Below are positions 31,869 through 43,159 of a stretch of 64,000 nt of DNA, piece after piece. Origin of the DNA: Ganoderma boninense (lineage: Eukaryota > Basidiomycota > Agaricomycetes > Polyporales > Polyporaceae); contig CM035315.1 of NCBI GenBank assembly GCA_002900995.3, positions 2,671,780 through 2,735,779 on the forward strand, read 5' to 3'. Both the position numbers and the translations under genes were made by a program. The notes under the pieces were generated by a model. That model was given only the letters and a program-made list of their open reading frames with translations, searched no databases and was not told where the DNA came from. How positions within the stretch are numbered: position 1 is the first letter of the stretch; each line of letters begins with the position of its first letter.

Positions 31869-32328
31869 TGTTACAACTGGCTGTCGAGTAAGATCAGGGG
31901 GGAGGCTTACGAGATGAGCAAGGGCGTCGACGAGCACTTGTGCAGCGAGAGTGGAGCAGGGCTAAACAGTCAGGCTGGAGACAAGATGTATTGAGTGAGT
32001 AACTAATGAGCGAGAATACAGTGAAGCTTACCTGGAGACAAGAGGTCAAAACTGAGGTCTCCAGGTAGCAAAGTACAGGTCTTATATACATGTAACGGAC
32101 AATGGGAACTGGGGACAGTAGGTAACTATGGACACGGGAACCAGTGGGAGAACAATGGTATGTAGTACAATGACGATGGGAGCAATGGGTAACAGGAGTT
32201 ATTGTACTGCGAGAACAAGGGACAGGTTTGCTAAACAACAGAGGACAATAAGGACGACACGGGAGGCAAACTGTCCAAAAAGGGAAAGAGAGACGCCGGG
32301 GTAGACGCCGAGCGTGCCGTTCATGACA
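31869..32328 (-). repeat. 3' LTR of the gypsy element
   Basis: 460 bp, TGTTACAACTGG to TTCATGACA on the plus strand. The adjoining CCCCCCTCCTAAGG (32332-32345) is the polypurine tract on the minus strand. Confidence 0.9.
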
Positions 32329-32354
32329 ATACCCCCCTCCTAAGGATCGTGTCC

Positions 32355-33636
32355 TCACGATCGAGTCTTCTTGTTGAGAGGGCCAGGAGCGTCGGGATGT
32401 GTCGAATGAAACTTTTGCAGCACTTTTGGCGCATTTGCTAGATCTGACACGTCTTCCCAGCTATCGTGTTCAGGGCCCCAGCCCTTCCAGTGAACAAGAT
32501 ACTGCAGTTTCTTCCACCGCCCATACCGACGTGACTCTAACACTTCCTCTACTTCGTACTCTTCCTCTCCTTCCACTTCAAGGGCTGCAGGTTCAGGGGG
32601 ATGCCGACCGGGGAGTTGGCTTTCTTTGTGTGGGTGTAGGAGCGTCACATGGAACACTGGGTGGAGTCCCATATCTTTGGGGAGCTTGAGCTCATAAGCC
32701 AAGTTGCCCACTTTGCGCTTGACAGGGTACGGGCCAGCGTACCGGTCCACCAGTTTCCGAGAGACTCCAGGGACACGGAAGTTCCTCGTGTCGAGCCACA
32801 CCTTCTGACCCTCCTTGAACTCTGGAGCAGCGGAGACATAGCGATCGTAGTACTCCTTCATCCGCTCTGCTGCCAGGGTTAAGGCTGAGGTTGCATCCTC
32901 CCTTGCCTGCCGCAACTCCTCTCTTCGTTCGTCTGCCATAGGCACCGTGGTGGATAGCATTGGAACATGGAACTGAGGTTCATAGCCGTACATGAGGTAA
33001 AACGGCGAGTACCCTGTGGACGAATGTACGCGCGAGTTGAAGCAGTATTCTGCCGTTGGCAGCCACTTGACCCAATCGTCGCGGCGCCTTGAGCAGTACA
33101 TCCGTAGGTACGCCTCTATCTCCTGGTTCCATCGCTCCGACTGTCCATCCGTCTGCGGGTGGTAGGCTGTGGACAATGCACTCTCTATATCGAGGCCTTA
33201 AAGGATTGCACGGAAGAGCTTGCTAGAGAACTGGGGCCCCCAATCAGAGATGATCTTTTGCGGGAGTCCATGTAGACGGAACCATTCTCGAATGAAGTTG
33301 TTTGCAGTCCCTTCCGTGTCGATCTCCTTGGTGCATGGAATAAGGTGAATCATCTTTCCATGCCAATCAGCAATAAGCTGGAGCACATTGTATCCATCCA
33401 CCTCTGGCAGTCCAGTGATGAAGTCACAGGTCACTACTTGGCCTGGGCCGTCTGGGATCTCGTTGGGTTGAAGGGGACCATGTGGCTTCGCATGTGAAGT
33501 CTTGCCACAGCGACAAGTGTCGCAGGTCTCAACGTAATCCTTAATGAACTTTGCCATGCCCGGCCACCAGTAGTTCCGTGTAACCAACTCCACCGTCTTT
33601 GCCTGGCCAGGGTGTCTAGCAGGCGGGAGGTCATGG
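32355..33636 (-). pseudogene. Gypsy pol 3' part: integrase and chromodomain
   Basis: Minus strand from the nested copia leftward: end of the H2C2 zinc region (PARHPGQAKTVELVTRNYWWPGM, CDTCRCGK), integrase core with D (TCDFITGLP), D (SDWGPQF, usual SDRG altered) and E (WNQEIEAYLRMY), the GQKVWLDTRNF domain and a C-terminal chromodomain (YEVEEVLESRRYGRWKK, WKGWGPEHDSWED). A TAA at 33196-33198 interrupts the core where Lys stands in the related copy at 8944-9982. It ends in a basic KKTRS tail. It is the continuation of 38844-41176. Confidence 0.92.
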
Positions 33637-34062
33637 TGTTGAAGTCGGTGCTGTAGCGCCCGCAGTTTTGATCGCACCAAGTCCGCGATCGCACCGTACG
33701 TACATTGCAGTGTCCCCTACCTGGGGTATTTTTCGTTTCGTTAGAATAGCACATCCCATAGAGTTACAACATCGTCTTCATTAGAGGCTGCAGCTAGCTT
33801 AGATCTGCATCCTGCTCTACTTTACACTGTACAGTCCGCAATTCTCGCCCTCTGGGCGCCATAACGGTGCCAGTAGCACAGCGTTACATACTCTACCTAG
33901 CACGTGCTCCATGAGCTGTATCGACGCCTCTGTCAGGCTCTGTGTCCTTAGACTTTACAGAGCTTGACACAGGTGAGTAGCATATCTTAGTTTCCTGCAA
34001 TACAGACTTTACAGAGCTTGACACAGGCCATTGTGACGTCCTGAGGGCCACTGCAGCCAACA
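33637..34062 (+). repeat. 5' LTR of copia copy 2
   Basis: 426 bp, TGTTG..CAACA. Nearly identical to the 3' LTR over its first 290 bp but different in the last 130 bp. GGTTATGAGCCC follows in the primer-binding position. Confidence 0.95.
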
Positions 34063-34244
34063 GGTTATGAGCCCTGCGCTCTCAGCACCTCAGGACTCCA
34101 AATTTCGCTTGTCTATTTGCTCCCTGGCCTCACCTAGCCCCCACTCCTCTCCTGCTCCCTCTGCTTGACGCATCTGCTCGCTCTGGGACTGGTTCCTTCT
34201 CTCTTCGCTCCAGGACGCAGTTTTCGTCCCCTCGCCTCGTCGTT

Positions 34245-37200
34245 TTGCCAGTGCGTCGCGCGCCACGTCATCGCCCAGGCCCCTCGTTGCCACGTCCCCA
34301 CGTCGTGCCCATGGATCCCAGTATGTCATTCATGCCTTCCTACTCCTTCTGTGCCACCCCCATCCTTTCCAAGCCCCAGTGCTTTGCCCAGTGCACTGCC
34401 AGCAACAGGGCGCCCCCCCAGGCCTCCCAGGTCATCCCCCAGCGCTCCCACATGTGCCAAGGCAGGGATGTGGCTTTTGGGCCCACCTGCTTGTCATCTC
34501 ATGCCGTGAGGCCAGATGACACCCCCCAGCACACTGCTGGGGTGGCCATGGTCGACCTTCGCTGCCCCTCTGCCCTCCAGGTGTCCCCAGACCGCTCCTC
34601 ATCGCTCTCCAGCCCTGCTGCGACCATGTGGAACACAGACACGGGTGCATCGGCCCACATGACCCCCCACAGGCACTGGTTTCGCTCCTACTCGCCCCAC
34701 AGCATCCCCATCCGCCTCGCCAATTCCCACATCGTCTACTCTGCGGGTATGGGCTCTGTGGTGTTCCAGCCGGCTGAGATGGACGGAGTTTTGCCCCCTG
34801 CCATCGTCCTGCATGACGTCCTCCATGTCCCTGCCCTGGCCAGCAACCTCCTGTCGATCTTCCACCTCACCCGGGAGAAGGGCTACTCCGTTGAGCTCTC
34901 TGCGTCGTCTGTGCTCTTCTACCACCAGGGGCAGCTGCGCTTCAAGGCCCAGGTCAACGAGCACAACGTCGGCTACCTCCTCGGCCACACCCTGTCCCAG
35001 TCCAAGTCTGCCATGTCCGCCTCTACCACCTGCGACGAGGACCTCGCCCTGTGGCACCAGCGCTGCTCCCATGTCAACCTCGACGACCTGCGCTCTGTGG
35101 TCAACAAGGAGCTTGTCAAGGGTCTCACCATCCGCTCCAAGCGTGCCCCCAGTGCCATCTGCGAGCCCTGCCTGGCTGGCAAGCTCAACCGCCACTCCAT
35201 CCCTCGCTTCGCCTCCAGACGGTTCGTTCGCCTTGCGCTGGTGCACACAGACCTCAAGGGCAAGCTTGCTGTGCCCACGCCCGAGGGCTACCTCTACTGG
35301 ATGGTGTTTGTCGACGATGCAACGCGTTTCTGGGCCCTGGCCTACCTCAAGCGCAAGAGCGACGCATTTGCAGCCTTCAAGGCGTACAAGGCCTACGCTG
35401 AGAACTGCCTGGGCCTGCGCATCAAGGCCACACGGGACGACAAGGGCGGCGAGTACATGGGCCAGGAGTTCATCGACTTCTGCGCTGAGCATGGCATCCA
35501 CAGGCAGCACACTGAGCCAGACGAGCCTCACCAGAACGGCGTAGCAGAGCGAGCGAACAGGACGACATCTGAGGGTGCCACTGCCCTCCTTGCCCAGTCC
35601 AAGCTGCCTCCTTCGTTCTGGTGCCACGCCGTCTCCACCTTTGTCCACACGCGCAACCGCATGCCCACCTCTGCGCTTGATGGCGGCATTCCCTACACGG
35701 CCTGGAAGGGCGATGGGCGCAAGCCTGATGTGTCCTACTTCCGCGTTTTTGGCTGCCTAGCCTATGTGCTCATCCGCAAGAAGGACCGCAAGGCGCTGCA
35801 GCCCCACACGCGCAAGTGCATCTTCATCGGCTACCCGGATGGCACCAAGGCCTGGCGGTTCTGGGACCCTGCAGCGAAGAAGGTGATCGTCTCGTCGCAT
35901 GCAGTGTTTGATGAGCAGTGCTTCCCTGGCAACTCGCCCTTCATCAATGTCTTTGGCCTGCCCCTCGACGATGTGGACATCCCTGGAGGCCCTGACGATG
36001 CAGCACCACCAGACGACGGTGTGCCAGGAGTGCCAGAGCTGCATGATCAGGGGAGAGATAACGACTATGATGATCCTGCACCTCCTGCACCTCCTGCGCC
36101 TCCAGCTCCTCCTGCGCCTCCTGCACCACAGCCTGCGCCTCCACCACCTCGCCAGCCATCTCCAGCTCGATCGCCTTCACCACCAGACTCTCCACCACCT
36201 GCACAACCTCCTGCACCACCTGCACAACTCCCTGCTCGCTCACCATCACCTCCAGCTCGCTCACCAACGCCTCCACCTGTTCGGCCACCTCCTGCACCTG
36301 TTGCTCGCCCTGTTGCGCCATCTGCGCACCAGCAAGCACAAAACCCAGGTTTCAGGCCCTATCCAGCTCTCGCTCGCAAGCAGCTCCCCTCGCGTGCCTC
36401 TCGCCCCCAAGGCTCCCTCAACGAGCGTGCCCTTGAACGCCAGAACCTCGTTCCTCAGCGCCTTCGCATTCGCTCAGTGTCCCCTGCTCCTGCTCCTGCT
36501 CCTGCTCCGTCTCCTCAGCCTGAACGCTCCTCGTCGCCCGATCCACTCATTGAGGCTCCAGTCGATGCACCAGCTGCTCCTGGCCTCAATCGACCGTTCC
36601 CCAACCGTCCACGCTCTCCCCCACCGAGTCCTACATCCTCAGATGACGAGCTGGACCTCATAGGTCGAGGGGACAGCAGCGATGAGGACGCACTCAATGC
36701 AATGCTGGCAGGCCTCGATGACGTCTACTCTGACCCCCTGGTTGACTACCTGTCCTACGACGATGCCCTGGACGTCGCATTCGAGTCAGTGGTCGAGCAG
36801 GCGTCGAAGGCCAGCCAGGAGCACTTTGGGGAGCCCACCTCGATGTCTGAGGTCATGGCACTCGAGCCTGAGGAGCGCAACAAGTGGCTCAAGGCAGCGC
36901 AGGAAGAGCTGCAGTCCCTCGTCGAGAACGGCACCTTTGAGCTTGTCCTCCTGCCCCCAGGTCGCAAGGCCATTGGCTCCCGCTGGGTATTCCGGGTCAA
37001 GCGCAACGCAGATGGCTCCATCGAACGCTACAAGGGCAGACTGGTCGCGAAGGGCTTCTCACAGCGCCCTGGCTTCGAGTACAACGAGACCTTTGCTCCT
37101 ACGCCCAAGTGGGCCTCCATCCGCGCTATCCTCGCCATTGCAGCCCTCGAGGACCTCGAGCTCGAGTCGGTCGACATCTCCTCTGCCTACCTCAATGGCG

Positions 37201-38396
37201 AGCTCAAGGAGGAGGTCTACATGCGCCAGCCAGATGGGTTTGAGGAGAAGACTCCGCAGTGGGTGTGGCGCCTGCGCAAGGCCCTCTATGGCCTCAAGCA
37301 GGCTGGCCGCTGCTGGCACGAGAAGCTCGACGAGGTGCTCACCAAGCTGGGCTTTGAACGCCTCACCTGCGAGCACAGTGTCTGGGTGTACCTGCGCGAT
37401 GGTGTGCGTCTCATTATCCCTGTGTTCGTCGACGACATCACCATTGCAGGCAAGGACAAGGCAGCGATCCAGCGAGTCAAGAATGACCTGCGCAAGCACT
37501 TTAAGCTGCGAGACCTGGGCCCCACATCCTGGCTGCTGGGTGTGCAGATTGAGCGCAACCGCTCGCAGCGTTCCCTGTCTATCTCGCAGCGCCAGTACTC
37601 CCTGGACATCCTCGAGCGATACGGCTTCTCCAACTGCGACCCAGTCAGCACCCCCATGGACCCTGGCCTCCGCCTCAGCGCAGACATGGCCCCCACATCG
37701 CCAGCAGACATCCGTGCGATGCAGGACATCCCCTACAGCCAGGCCGTCGGCTCTTTGTTTTATCTTGCAGTGGCCACGCGCCCAGACATCGCTCGCACTG
37801 TGGGCAACCTCGCACGCTTCTCACAGCACCCTGGCATGGCGCACTGGAAGGCAGTCAAGCACCTGTTCCGCTACATCAAGGGCACCCTCGACTACAAGCT
37901 CACCTATGCTCCCTCGCCAGAGTCAGAGCTGTTCACCTCCTACACCGATGCAGACCACGCTGGCTGCCCTGACACTGGTCGCTCCACCTCTGGCTATGTG
38001 ATCAAGATGGGCACTGGGGCCATCTCCTGGTCAAGTCGCCTCCAGTCCCTCGTCGCCCTGTCCACCACAGAGGCCGAGTTCATCGCTGCAGTCTCGTGTG
38101 GGCAGGAGATGCTCTGGCTGCGCAATCTGCTCACTGAGTTTGGCTACAGCCTCTCCTCTGCCTCCCACATGCGCATCGACAACCTCTCTGCTCTCTCTGT
38201 GGCAAAGAACCCAGAGCACCATGGGCGGATGAAGCACCTTGACCTGCGCTTCTACTGGCTGCAGGATGAGGTGGCCAAGGGGCGCATTGAGGTGGTGCAC
38301 CTGCGCACGTCGCACATGCCTGCTGACATCCTGACCAAGTCACTGCCCAAGCCCAAAGTGCTTGAGATGGTGAAGATGCTTGGATTGGGGACTTGA
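34245..38396 (+). CDS. Copia polyprotein, 1383 aa, without a recognisable Gag
   Basis: Same architecture as 21571-25755 and more than 95% similar by eye: protease WNTDTGASAHM near residue 130, GAG-pre-integrase, integrase (LVHTDLKG, RDDKGGEYMG, HQNGVAERANRTT), a slightly shorter PAPPAP linker, reverse transcriptase (FVDDITIAG) and RNase H (YTDADHAGCPD, LSTTEAEFIAA), ending VKMLGLGT. The frame is fully open. The same degenerate FCATPILSKPQC sits at the zinc-knuckle position, and no capsid-like region precedes it. Proteins would have to be packaged by a Gag from elsewhere if the element moves (inference). The open frame extends to alternative upstream starts. Confidence 0.92.
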   Translation: MPVRRAPRHRPGPSLPRPHVVPMDPSMSFMPSYSFCATPILSKPQCFAQCTASNRAPPQASQVIPQRSHMCQGRDVAFGPTCLSSHAVRPDDTPQHTAGVAMVDLRCPSALQVSPDRSSSLSSPAATMWNTDTGASAHMTPHRHWFRSYSPHSIPIRLANSHIVYSAGMGSVVFQPAEMDGVLPPAIVLHDVLHVPALASNLLSIFHLTREKGYSVELSASSVLFYHQGQLRFKAQVNEHNVGYLLGHTLSQSKSAMSASTTCDEDLALWHQRCSHVNLDDLRSVVNKELVKGLTIRSKRAPSAICEPCLAGKLNRHSIPRFASRRFVRLALVHTDLKGKLAVPTPEGYLYWMVFVDDATRFWALAYLKRKSDAFAAFKAYKAYAENCLGLRIKATRDDKGGEYMGQEFIDFCAEHGIHRQHTEPDEPHQNGVAERANRTTSEGATALLAQSKLPPSFWCHAVSTFVHTRNRMPTSALDGGIPYTAWKGDGRKPDVSYFRVFGCLAYVLIRKKDRKALQPHTRKCIFIGYPDGTKAWRFWDPAAKKVIVSSHAVFDEQCFPGNSPFINVFGLPLDDVDIPGGPDDAAPPDDGVPGVPELHDQGRDNDYDDPAPPAPPAPPAPPAPPAPQPAPPPPRQPSPARSPSPPDSPPPAQPPAPPAQLPARSPSPPARSPTPPPVRPPPAPVARPVAPSAHQQAQNPGFRPYPALARKQLPSRASRPQGSLNERALERQNLVPQRLRIRSVSPAPAPAPAPSPQPERSSSPDPLIEAPVDAPAAPGLNRPFPNRPRSPPPSPTSSDDELDLIGRGDSSDEDALNAMLAGLDDVYSDPLVDYLSYDDALDVAFESVVEQASKASQEHFGEPTSMSEVMALEPEERNKWLKAAQEELQSLVENGTFELVLLPPGRKAIGSRWVFRVKRNADGSIERYKGRLVAKGFSQRPGFEYNETFAPTPKWASIRAILAIAALEDLELESVDISSAYLNGELKEEVYMRQPDGFEEKTPQWVWRLRKALYGLKQAGRCWHEKLDEVLTKLGFERLTCEHSVWVYLRDGVRLIIPVFVDDITIAGKDKAAIQRVKNDLRKHFKLRDLGPTSWLLGVQIERNRSQRSLSISQRQYSLDILERYGFSNCDPVSTPMDPGLRLSADMAPTSPADIRAMQDIPYSQAVGSLFYLAVATRPDIARTVGNLARFSQHPGMAHWKAVKHLFRYIKGTLDYKLTYAPSPESELFTSYTDADHAGCPDTGRSTSGYVIKMGTGAISWSSRLQSLVALSTTEAEFIAAVSCGQEMLWLRNLLTEFGYSLSSASHMRIDNLSALSVAKNPEHHGRMKHLDLRFYWLQDEVAKGRIEVVHLRTSHMPADILTKSLPKPKVLEMVKMLGLGT

Positions 38397-38411
38397 GCGA
38401 TCAGGGGAGAG

Positions 38412-38838
38412 TGTTGAAGTCGGTGCTGTAGCGCCCGCAGTTTTGATCGCACCAAGTCCGCGATCGCACCGTACGTACATTGCAGTGTCCCCTACCTGGG
38501 GTATTTTTCGTTTCGTTAGAATAGCACATCCCATAGAGTTACAACATCGTCTTCATTAGAGGCTGCAGCTAGCTTAGATCTGCATCCTGCTCTACTTTAC
38601 ACTGTACAGTCCGCAATTCTCGCCCTCTGGGCGCCATAACGGTGCCAGTAGCACAGCGTTACATACTCTACCTAGCACGTGCTCCATGAGCTGTATCGAC
38701 ACCTCTGTCAGGCTCTGTTGTCCTCAGACTTTACAGAGCTTGACACAGGTGAGTAGCATAAGTTGGTTTCCTGCAATACAGACTTTACAGAGCTTGACAC
38801 AGGCCATTTTGACGTCCTGAGGGCCACTGCAGCCAACA
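38412..38838 (+). repeat. 3' LTR of copia copy 2, mosaic
   Basis: 427 bp. The 5' two thirds match its own 5' LTR, while the last 130 bp carry CTGTTGTCCTCAG, CATAAGTTGG and CATTTTGACG, shared with the solo LTR at 16893-17319. Confidence 0.93.
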
Positions 38839-38843
38839 CATGG

Positions 38844-41176
38844 TGAATGCGCACTATCTCTGCTCGGAGTGTGTCATCTTTGGGGACATAAACTTGGCCG
38901 CGGTAGAGCAGCAGGCCTTGTTCTGTGTTCCAGTCCACAAAATCGTTATGTAGACATGCTGGTCCTAGCTTATTGAGCTTGCTGAGTGCCTTTGCGACCT
39001 CCTGCTCACGCTCTCCACATTCTCGAATGCCGCGGAGCAGTGCCTTCTCTGGTACCACTGACATGTGCCCTCTCTTAGCTGCCAGTACTCGGAAGCGATC
39101 GGGTTGCAACATGACTCGGTTTAGGTTGTCATCGGCATCATCCTTCTGGTGATCAGGCCTGCGCGACAGCACGTCTGCCCTACCATTGGAGGTGCCTGGC
39201 TTGTGTGCAATGACAAAGTCGAACCGTGACAGATAGAGAGCCCAACGTGCCTGCCTGCGTGTGAGGTTTTGTGCCGCCTTCCAGTACTCGAGGTTCTTGT
39301 GGTCCGACTGGATCTCGAACACACTGGGAAGACCCTCGAGGTAGTGGCGCCAGGCCTGCAGGGCACGGATGATAGCGAGCATCTCCTTGTCATAGATCTC
39401 GTAGTTGCATTCCGCATCGCTCATTGACTCAGAGTGGAAAGCCACAGGGTGCCATTTGCCGTCCTCCCCCTCCTGAGACAGAACCGCACCGGTAGCATAC
39501 CCGGATGCATCGACTTCAATGCGGGTTTTGCGGTCTGGGTCATACATGCTCAGGACAGGCCTTTCAGTGAAACGACGTTTGAGCTCATCGAATGCTGATT
39601 GCTCTTCGGCACCCCATTGCCAGGGAGCATTACCCGTGAGACAGTCAAGGGGTTTGCATACCGCACTGAAGTCCTTAATGAACTGCCTGTAGAAATTTGC
39701 AAAACCGTGGAATTTCCGTACATCTGAGGCGTTCTGAGGGACAGGCCATTCTGCGATACCCCTGACCTTCACTGGGTCCATCTCCACACAGTTCTCCAAG
39801 ACGAGCACACCTAGGTACTCAACCTTAGGCTGTTCGAATTCGCACTTCTCTGGCTTGCAGAACAGGTCGTGCTCCGCCAGATGCTTCAGGACCTCACGCA
39901 CCAATGTGCGGTGTTCCTCGATGTTGTTGGTGAATATGAGGATGTCATCAAGGTAGATAGTGATTTTGCCGAGTATGATGAGGTCCTTGAAGATGTCATT
40001 CATGAGTGCAGAGAATGTACTGGGTGAGTTAGCCAGTCCGAAGTACATCATGTTTAGTTCAAACAGTCCGTGATTGGTAACAAAGGCAGCCTTCCATTCA
40101 TCACTGGTCTTAATCCACACGTTGTTGTACCCCCAACGGATGTCAAGCTTTGTAAAGTACTTGGCCCTTTTGAGTCGATCCATCAAGTCCAACACCAACG
40201 GCAGTGGGTATCGGTTCTTAATGGTGATGTCGTTCAATCGCCAGTAGTCCTGTACAGGACGTAGGCTGCCATCCTTCTTTTTAACGAAGAAGAACGGTGA
40301 CAACATCGGTGACTTCGACTCTTGAATATATCCTTTGGCCAAGTTCTCACTAAGGAACTTGTCAAGCTCGACCTGCTCGCTGGGCGACAGGGGGTACACC
40401 TTGGAATGGAACATCCTAGCATCTGGTATGAGTTCTATAGCGTGGTCGTAGGGTCCGTGCTCAGGCAGGCGTTTGGACACCTCTTTCGAGAACACACGCA
40501 GATACTCGTGGTACTGGGAAGGTACAATCTCTTCGACAGGACGGACTTCCTTCTTCTGGTACTCTTGTTTAGTGCACTGTTGGGAGTAGGTGTAGCTCGC
40601 TGACACAAAGATCTTAGGGGTACCTCGAAGTTGTCGTCCATCTTCCAGTGCATTGAGAAGAGACTCCTCAGTGCCATCCCATTCCGGCAGAAAACCTGGT
40701 GGTGGAGGCCTATCTTCCTCCTCCTCCTCGACCATTATGGCCGTGCATATCCTACCTATCATCTTTGCCTTCCGCACCCACCGAGAACCATTGCGCGCCA
40801 TAAGCCGTACCTCCGTATCACGCGCTTTGGTCTCAACAGGTTTGGATGCCTTCCAATGAGCCAGACATGCCTCTGGACATCTCGATAGGCGCAGTGAGCC
40901 ACGTTCCCAATCTACTTCAGGGTTGTGCTCGCGCAGCCAGTCCAGGCCAATGATCACATCCTCTTCCCCTATGTCTGTCACCACAAACACCACCTTCTCC
41001 TGGTGGTCTCCAATCGCCATATCCAACACGGTGACCTCCGTGATCGTCCTATCACGGTTTTCAGTACCGTCTATGTTGTACAGAGGAATTGGCCTTGCCA
41101 ATTTCCTCGTCGTAACCTGGTTCTTCTCTATGAACCGTCTATGTAAAAACTTGGTAGTAGCTCCGCTATCTACCAT
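38844..41176 (-). pseudogene. Gypsy pol 5' part: protease, reverse transcriptase, RNase H
   Basis: Minus-strand frame open from 41176 into the copia LTR. Retropepsin at MVDSGATTKF (active-site DSGA) with VIIGLDWLREHNP. Reverse transcriptase with FFVKKKDGSLRPV, FGLANSPSTF and the catalytic YLDDILIF. RNase H with EVDASGYATGAVLSQ and YDKEMLAIIRALQAWRHYL. The start of the integrase zinc region (VRIHH) is cut by the copia insertion. Upstream, a TGA about 25 bases before the DSGA motif separates it from gag. This may be decay, since gag and pol in many gypsy elements are fused or frameshifted. Continues at 33636. Confidence 0.93.
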
Positions 41177-41334
41177 CGCTACTATGTCCTTATGTCACTG
41201 CTTGCTGATCAACCGTACTGGTATATAAAAGTGCTGACCACTGTGATTTACTTCATATACAAACATGGAACTCAGTACAGAAAATCGACTATTACTACAA
41301 GAGCCAGCACATGCAGCGTCCAGTGCAGCTCTAA

Positions 41335-42171
41335 TCAGAAACCCTCCTTCTTCTCAGCAGCCGAAAGGGCCACAAGCTTCTCCTCCATTGCCTTGACCTG
41401 GGCCTGAAGAGCCGCTACTTCCGTGGTTGCAGTGGACGAGGAAGCAGCTTGCTGACTCTTCAACTGCGGGCAGTCATACTTACGATGTCCGGGCTGGCCA
41501 CAGATGTAGCAGTTTCCTGAGAACGGCTTCTTCCCAGTAGCAGCTGCCTTCTCCCCCTTCTTCTTCCATCCAAACGACTTCGGCTGTTCTTCCTCTCTGG
41601 TGACGAGGGCCTGGTCAAGCGACAGCGCCACCTTCTGGATTTTGGTGAGGTCCGAGATGTTGTGAGCACTGGTAGCGAGGACGTCCCGGAGCCTGGGAGG
41701 CAGGCCAGAGCGGTAGCGTTCGCGTTTGTCCTCGTCGCTGAAGCTGGTCCGTGCTGCAGCTGCATTGAACTGCGCCGTATACTCCTGGACTGTGCCGACC
41801 TTGCGGTATGCCTTGCAGAGCTTGACCAGTTCAGCGATGGCAGCCTCCTTGTCGTCGGCTGCGCAGAAGTGGTCCTTGAAGGCTGTGCTGAACGCGGCGT
41901 AGTTTGCCCAAGGACTAGTTCCACCAGCGAGCGTCACAATGTGGGGGCCAGCCCAGGCTGCTGCTCCTTCCGTGAGCCTACTGAGGATGGTCATCCATAC
42001 CACATCAGTTGGTGTGCTGACAGCCACCGCTGTGAGGGTGTTGAAGTAGATCTGGGCTGCAGACACAAAGCGGAGGCCATCCTGGGGGGATTTTCCATCG
42101 TAGTCACGTGGGGCGATTTGGGAAAGGAGCTTGGAGGTGTCGAACGGTGGAGTGGGGGCAGGGGTGGTCAT
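41335..42171 (-). CDS. Gypsy Gag protein (278 aa)
   Basis: Starts MTTPAPTPPFDTSKLL. Contains a capsid-like helical region (FVSAAQIYFNTL, WAGPHIVTLAGG, FKDHFCAADDKEAAIAELVKL, VQEYTAQFNAAAART, YRSGLPPRLRDVLA) and a CCHC zinc knuckle CYICGQPGHRKYDC near residue 225, then a coiled-coil-like end. The frame is open. Packages element RNA in virus-like particles by family analogy. Good contrast with the copia copies in this window, which lack such a region. Confidence 0.9.
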   Translation of the reverse strand: MTTPAPTPPFDTSKLLSQIAPRDYDGKSPQDGLRFVSAAQIYFNTLTAVAVSTPTDVVWMTILSRLTEGAAAWAGPHIVTLAGGTSPWANYAAFSTAFKDHFCAADDKEAAIAELVKLCKAYRKVGTVQEYTAQFNAAAARTSFSDEDKRERYRSGLPPRLRDVLATSAHNISDLTKIQKVALSLDQALVTREEEQPKSFGWKKKGEKAAATGKKPFSGNCYICGQPGHRKYDCPQLKSQQAASSSTATTEVAALQAQVKAMEEKLVALSAAEKKEGF

Positions 42172-43159
42172 GGCGGGTGTGGATGCTCAACTAGGTGCAG
42201 CTGATGAAGAGGATGAGGGTTGTGGAGTGTTGAGACTGATGGTTTCTTGCTTGGGTTCCTTCTTTACTTCCGGCTTTTTCTCTGCCTTTGGGAGTTTAGA
42301 AGTTGAAGCAATGGGGGTTGCGGGAGTCGAGGTTCGTCACTGTCCAAGACGTTCTGTGACGAGTTCAAGAGTCTTGTCGAGGATGGGAGACCCTGTTGAT
42401 CGTGCGGGACTGGAGATTCGACTTTGGACACGACTCTGGGGTTGTGAGGTAGGGCGTGAGGCAGGGCGTGATGAGGGATTCCTGGATGCGATAAGGGCGG
42501 CTTGGCAAGCTGGGGGTCAGCTTGGGTCTCGGTGTGGTGGTGCTGGAGGGTTGGTGAGGCGATCGCGGATGAGACCTTCGTGCTCTAGTTCAGCTCGTAG
42601 GCAAGGTGCAATAAGTGCGTGATTCTCAGGAGTGTCAGGAAATCTCCAGTGCCAGTTAGGGCACGGTTGTTGTGCACAGATGACCCAATCGCCAAGAGTG
42701 TTCGCTAAGTATTTGTGCTGAACTTTGGTGGGGTGGAAGATATGTGGTTTTCTTTTGCAAGCCAGGATGACAGGGTGTCTCGCTTCCTATACCAGGAATA
42801 GAAACGGCAGGTGCATGATCCGACACTGTCTGCTCAGCCTCCTCGGCCTATTGCTGTGTCTTAGCCTAAGGGACACAGGCCCAAGGGTGTTCTGCCTTGG
42901 CTTTGTTTCGCCGCCTTTCTCTAGCCTCCCACGCTGTGAGGCAGACCACTTCTGTCACTACCGGGGTCTCGTGTTAGGAGCTTTCCGCGTACTGTACCAC
43001 TAAGAGTGGCAAGCCTCAGGTTGTGCCGAGACCACGTCCGATGGTGTGACTAGAGCGCGCACTACGCTAGGCCAACACAGAGGATCTAAGTGCGTACTGT
43101 ACAAGGGGAAAAGAGTGTGGGTGGAGTACGCCGGTGCCCGTGTAGAAGTTTTGACCTAA
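42172..43159. other. Gypsy leader region
   Basis: Almost 1 kb between the 5' LTR and gag. No coding sequence recognised. The bases just inside the LTR on the minus strand (TTAGGTCAAAAC) do not look like the usual TGG-starting primer-binding site. Confidence 0.55.

Larger units (their letters stand above)
33637..38838 (+). mobile_element. Ty1/copia retrotransposon, long copy 2 (5202 bp, nested)
   Basis: Complete element with LTRs at 33637-34062 and 38412-38838 and exact 5-bp duplication CATGG (33632-33636 and 38839-38843), inserted in the gypsy integrase gene in opposite orientation. Polypurine tract TCAGGGGAGAG at 38401-38411. The open frame is intact. The youngest event that can be ordered in this part of the window. 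Confidence 0.96.
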
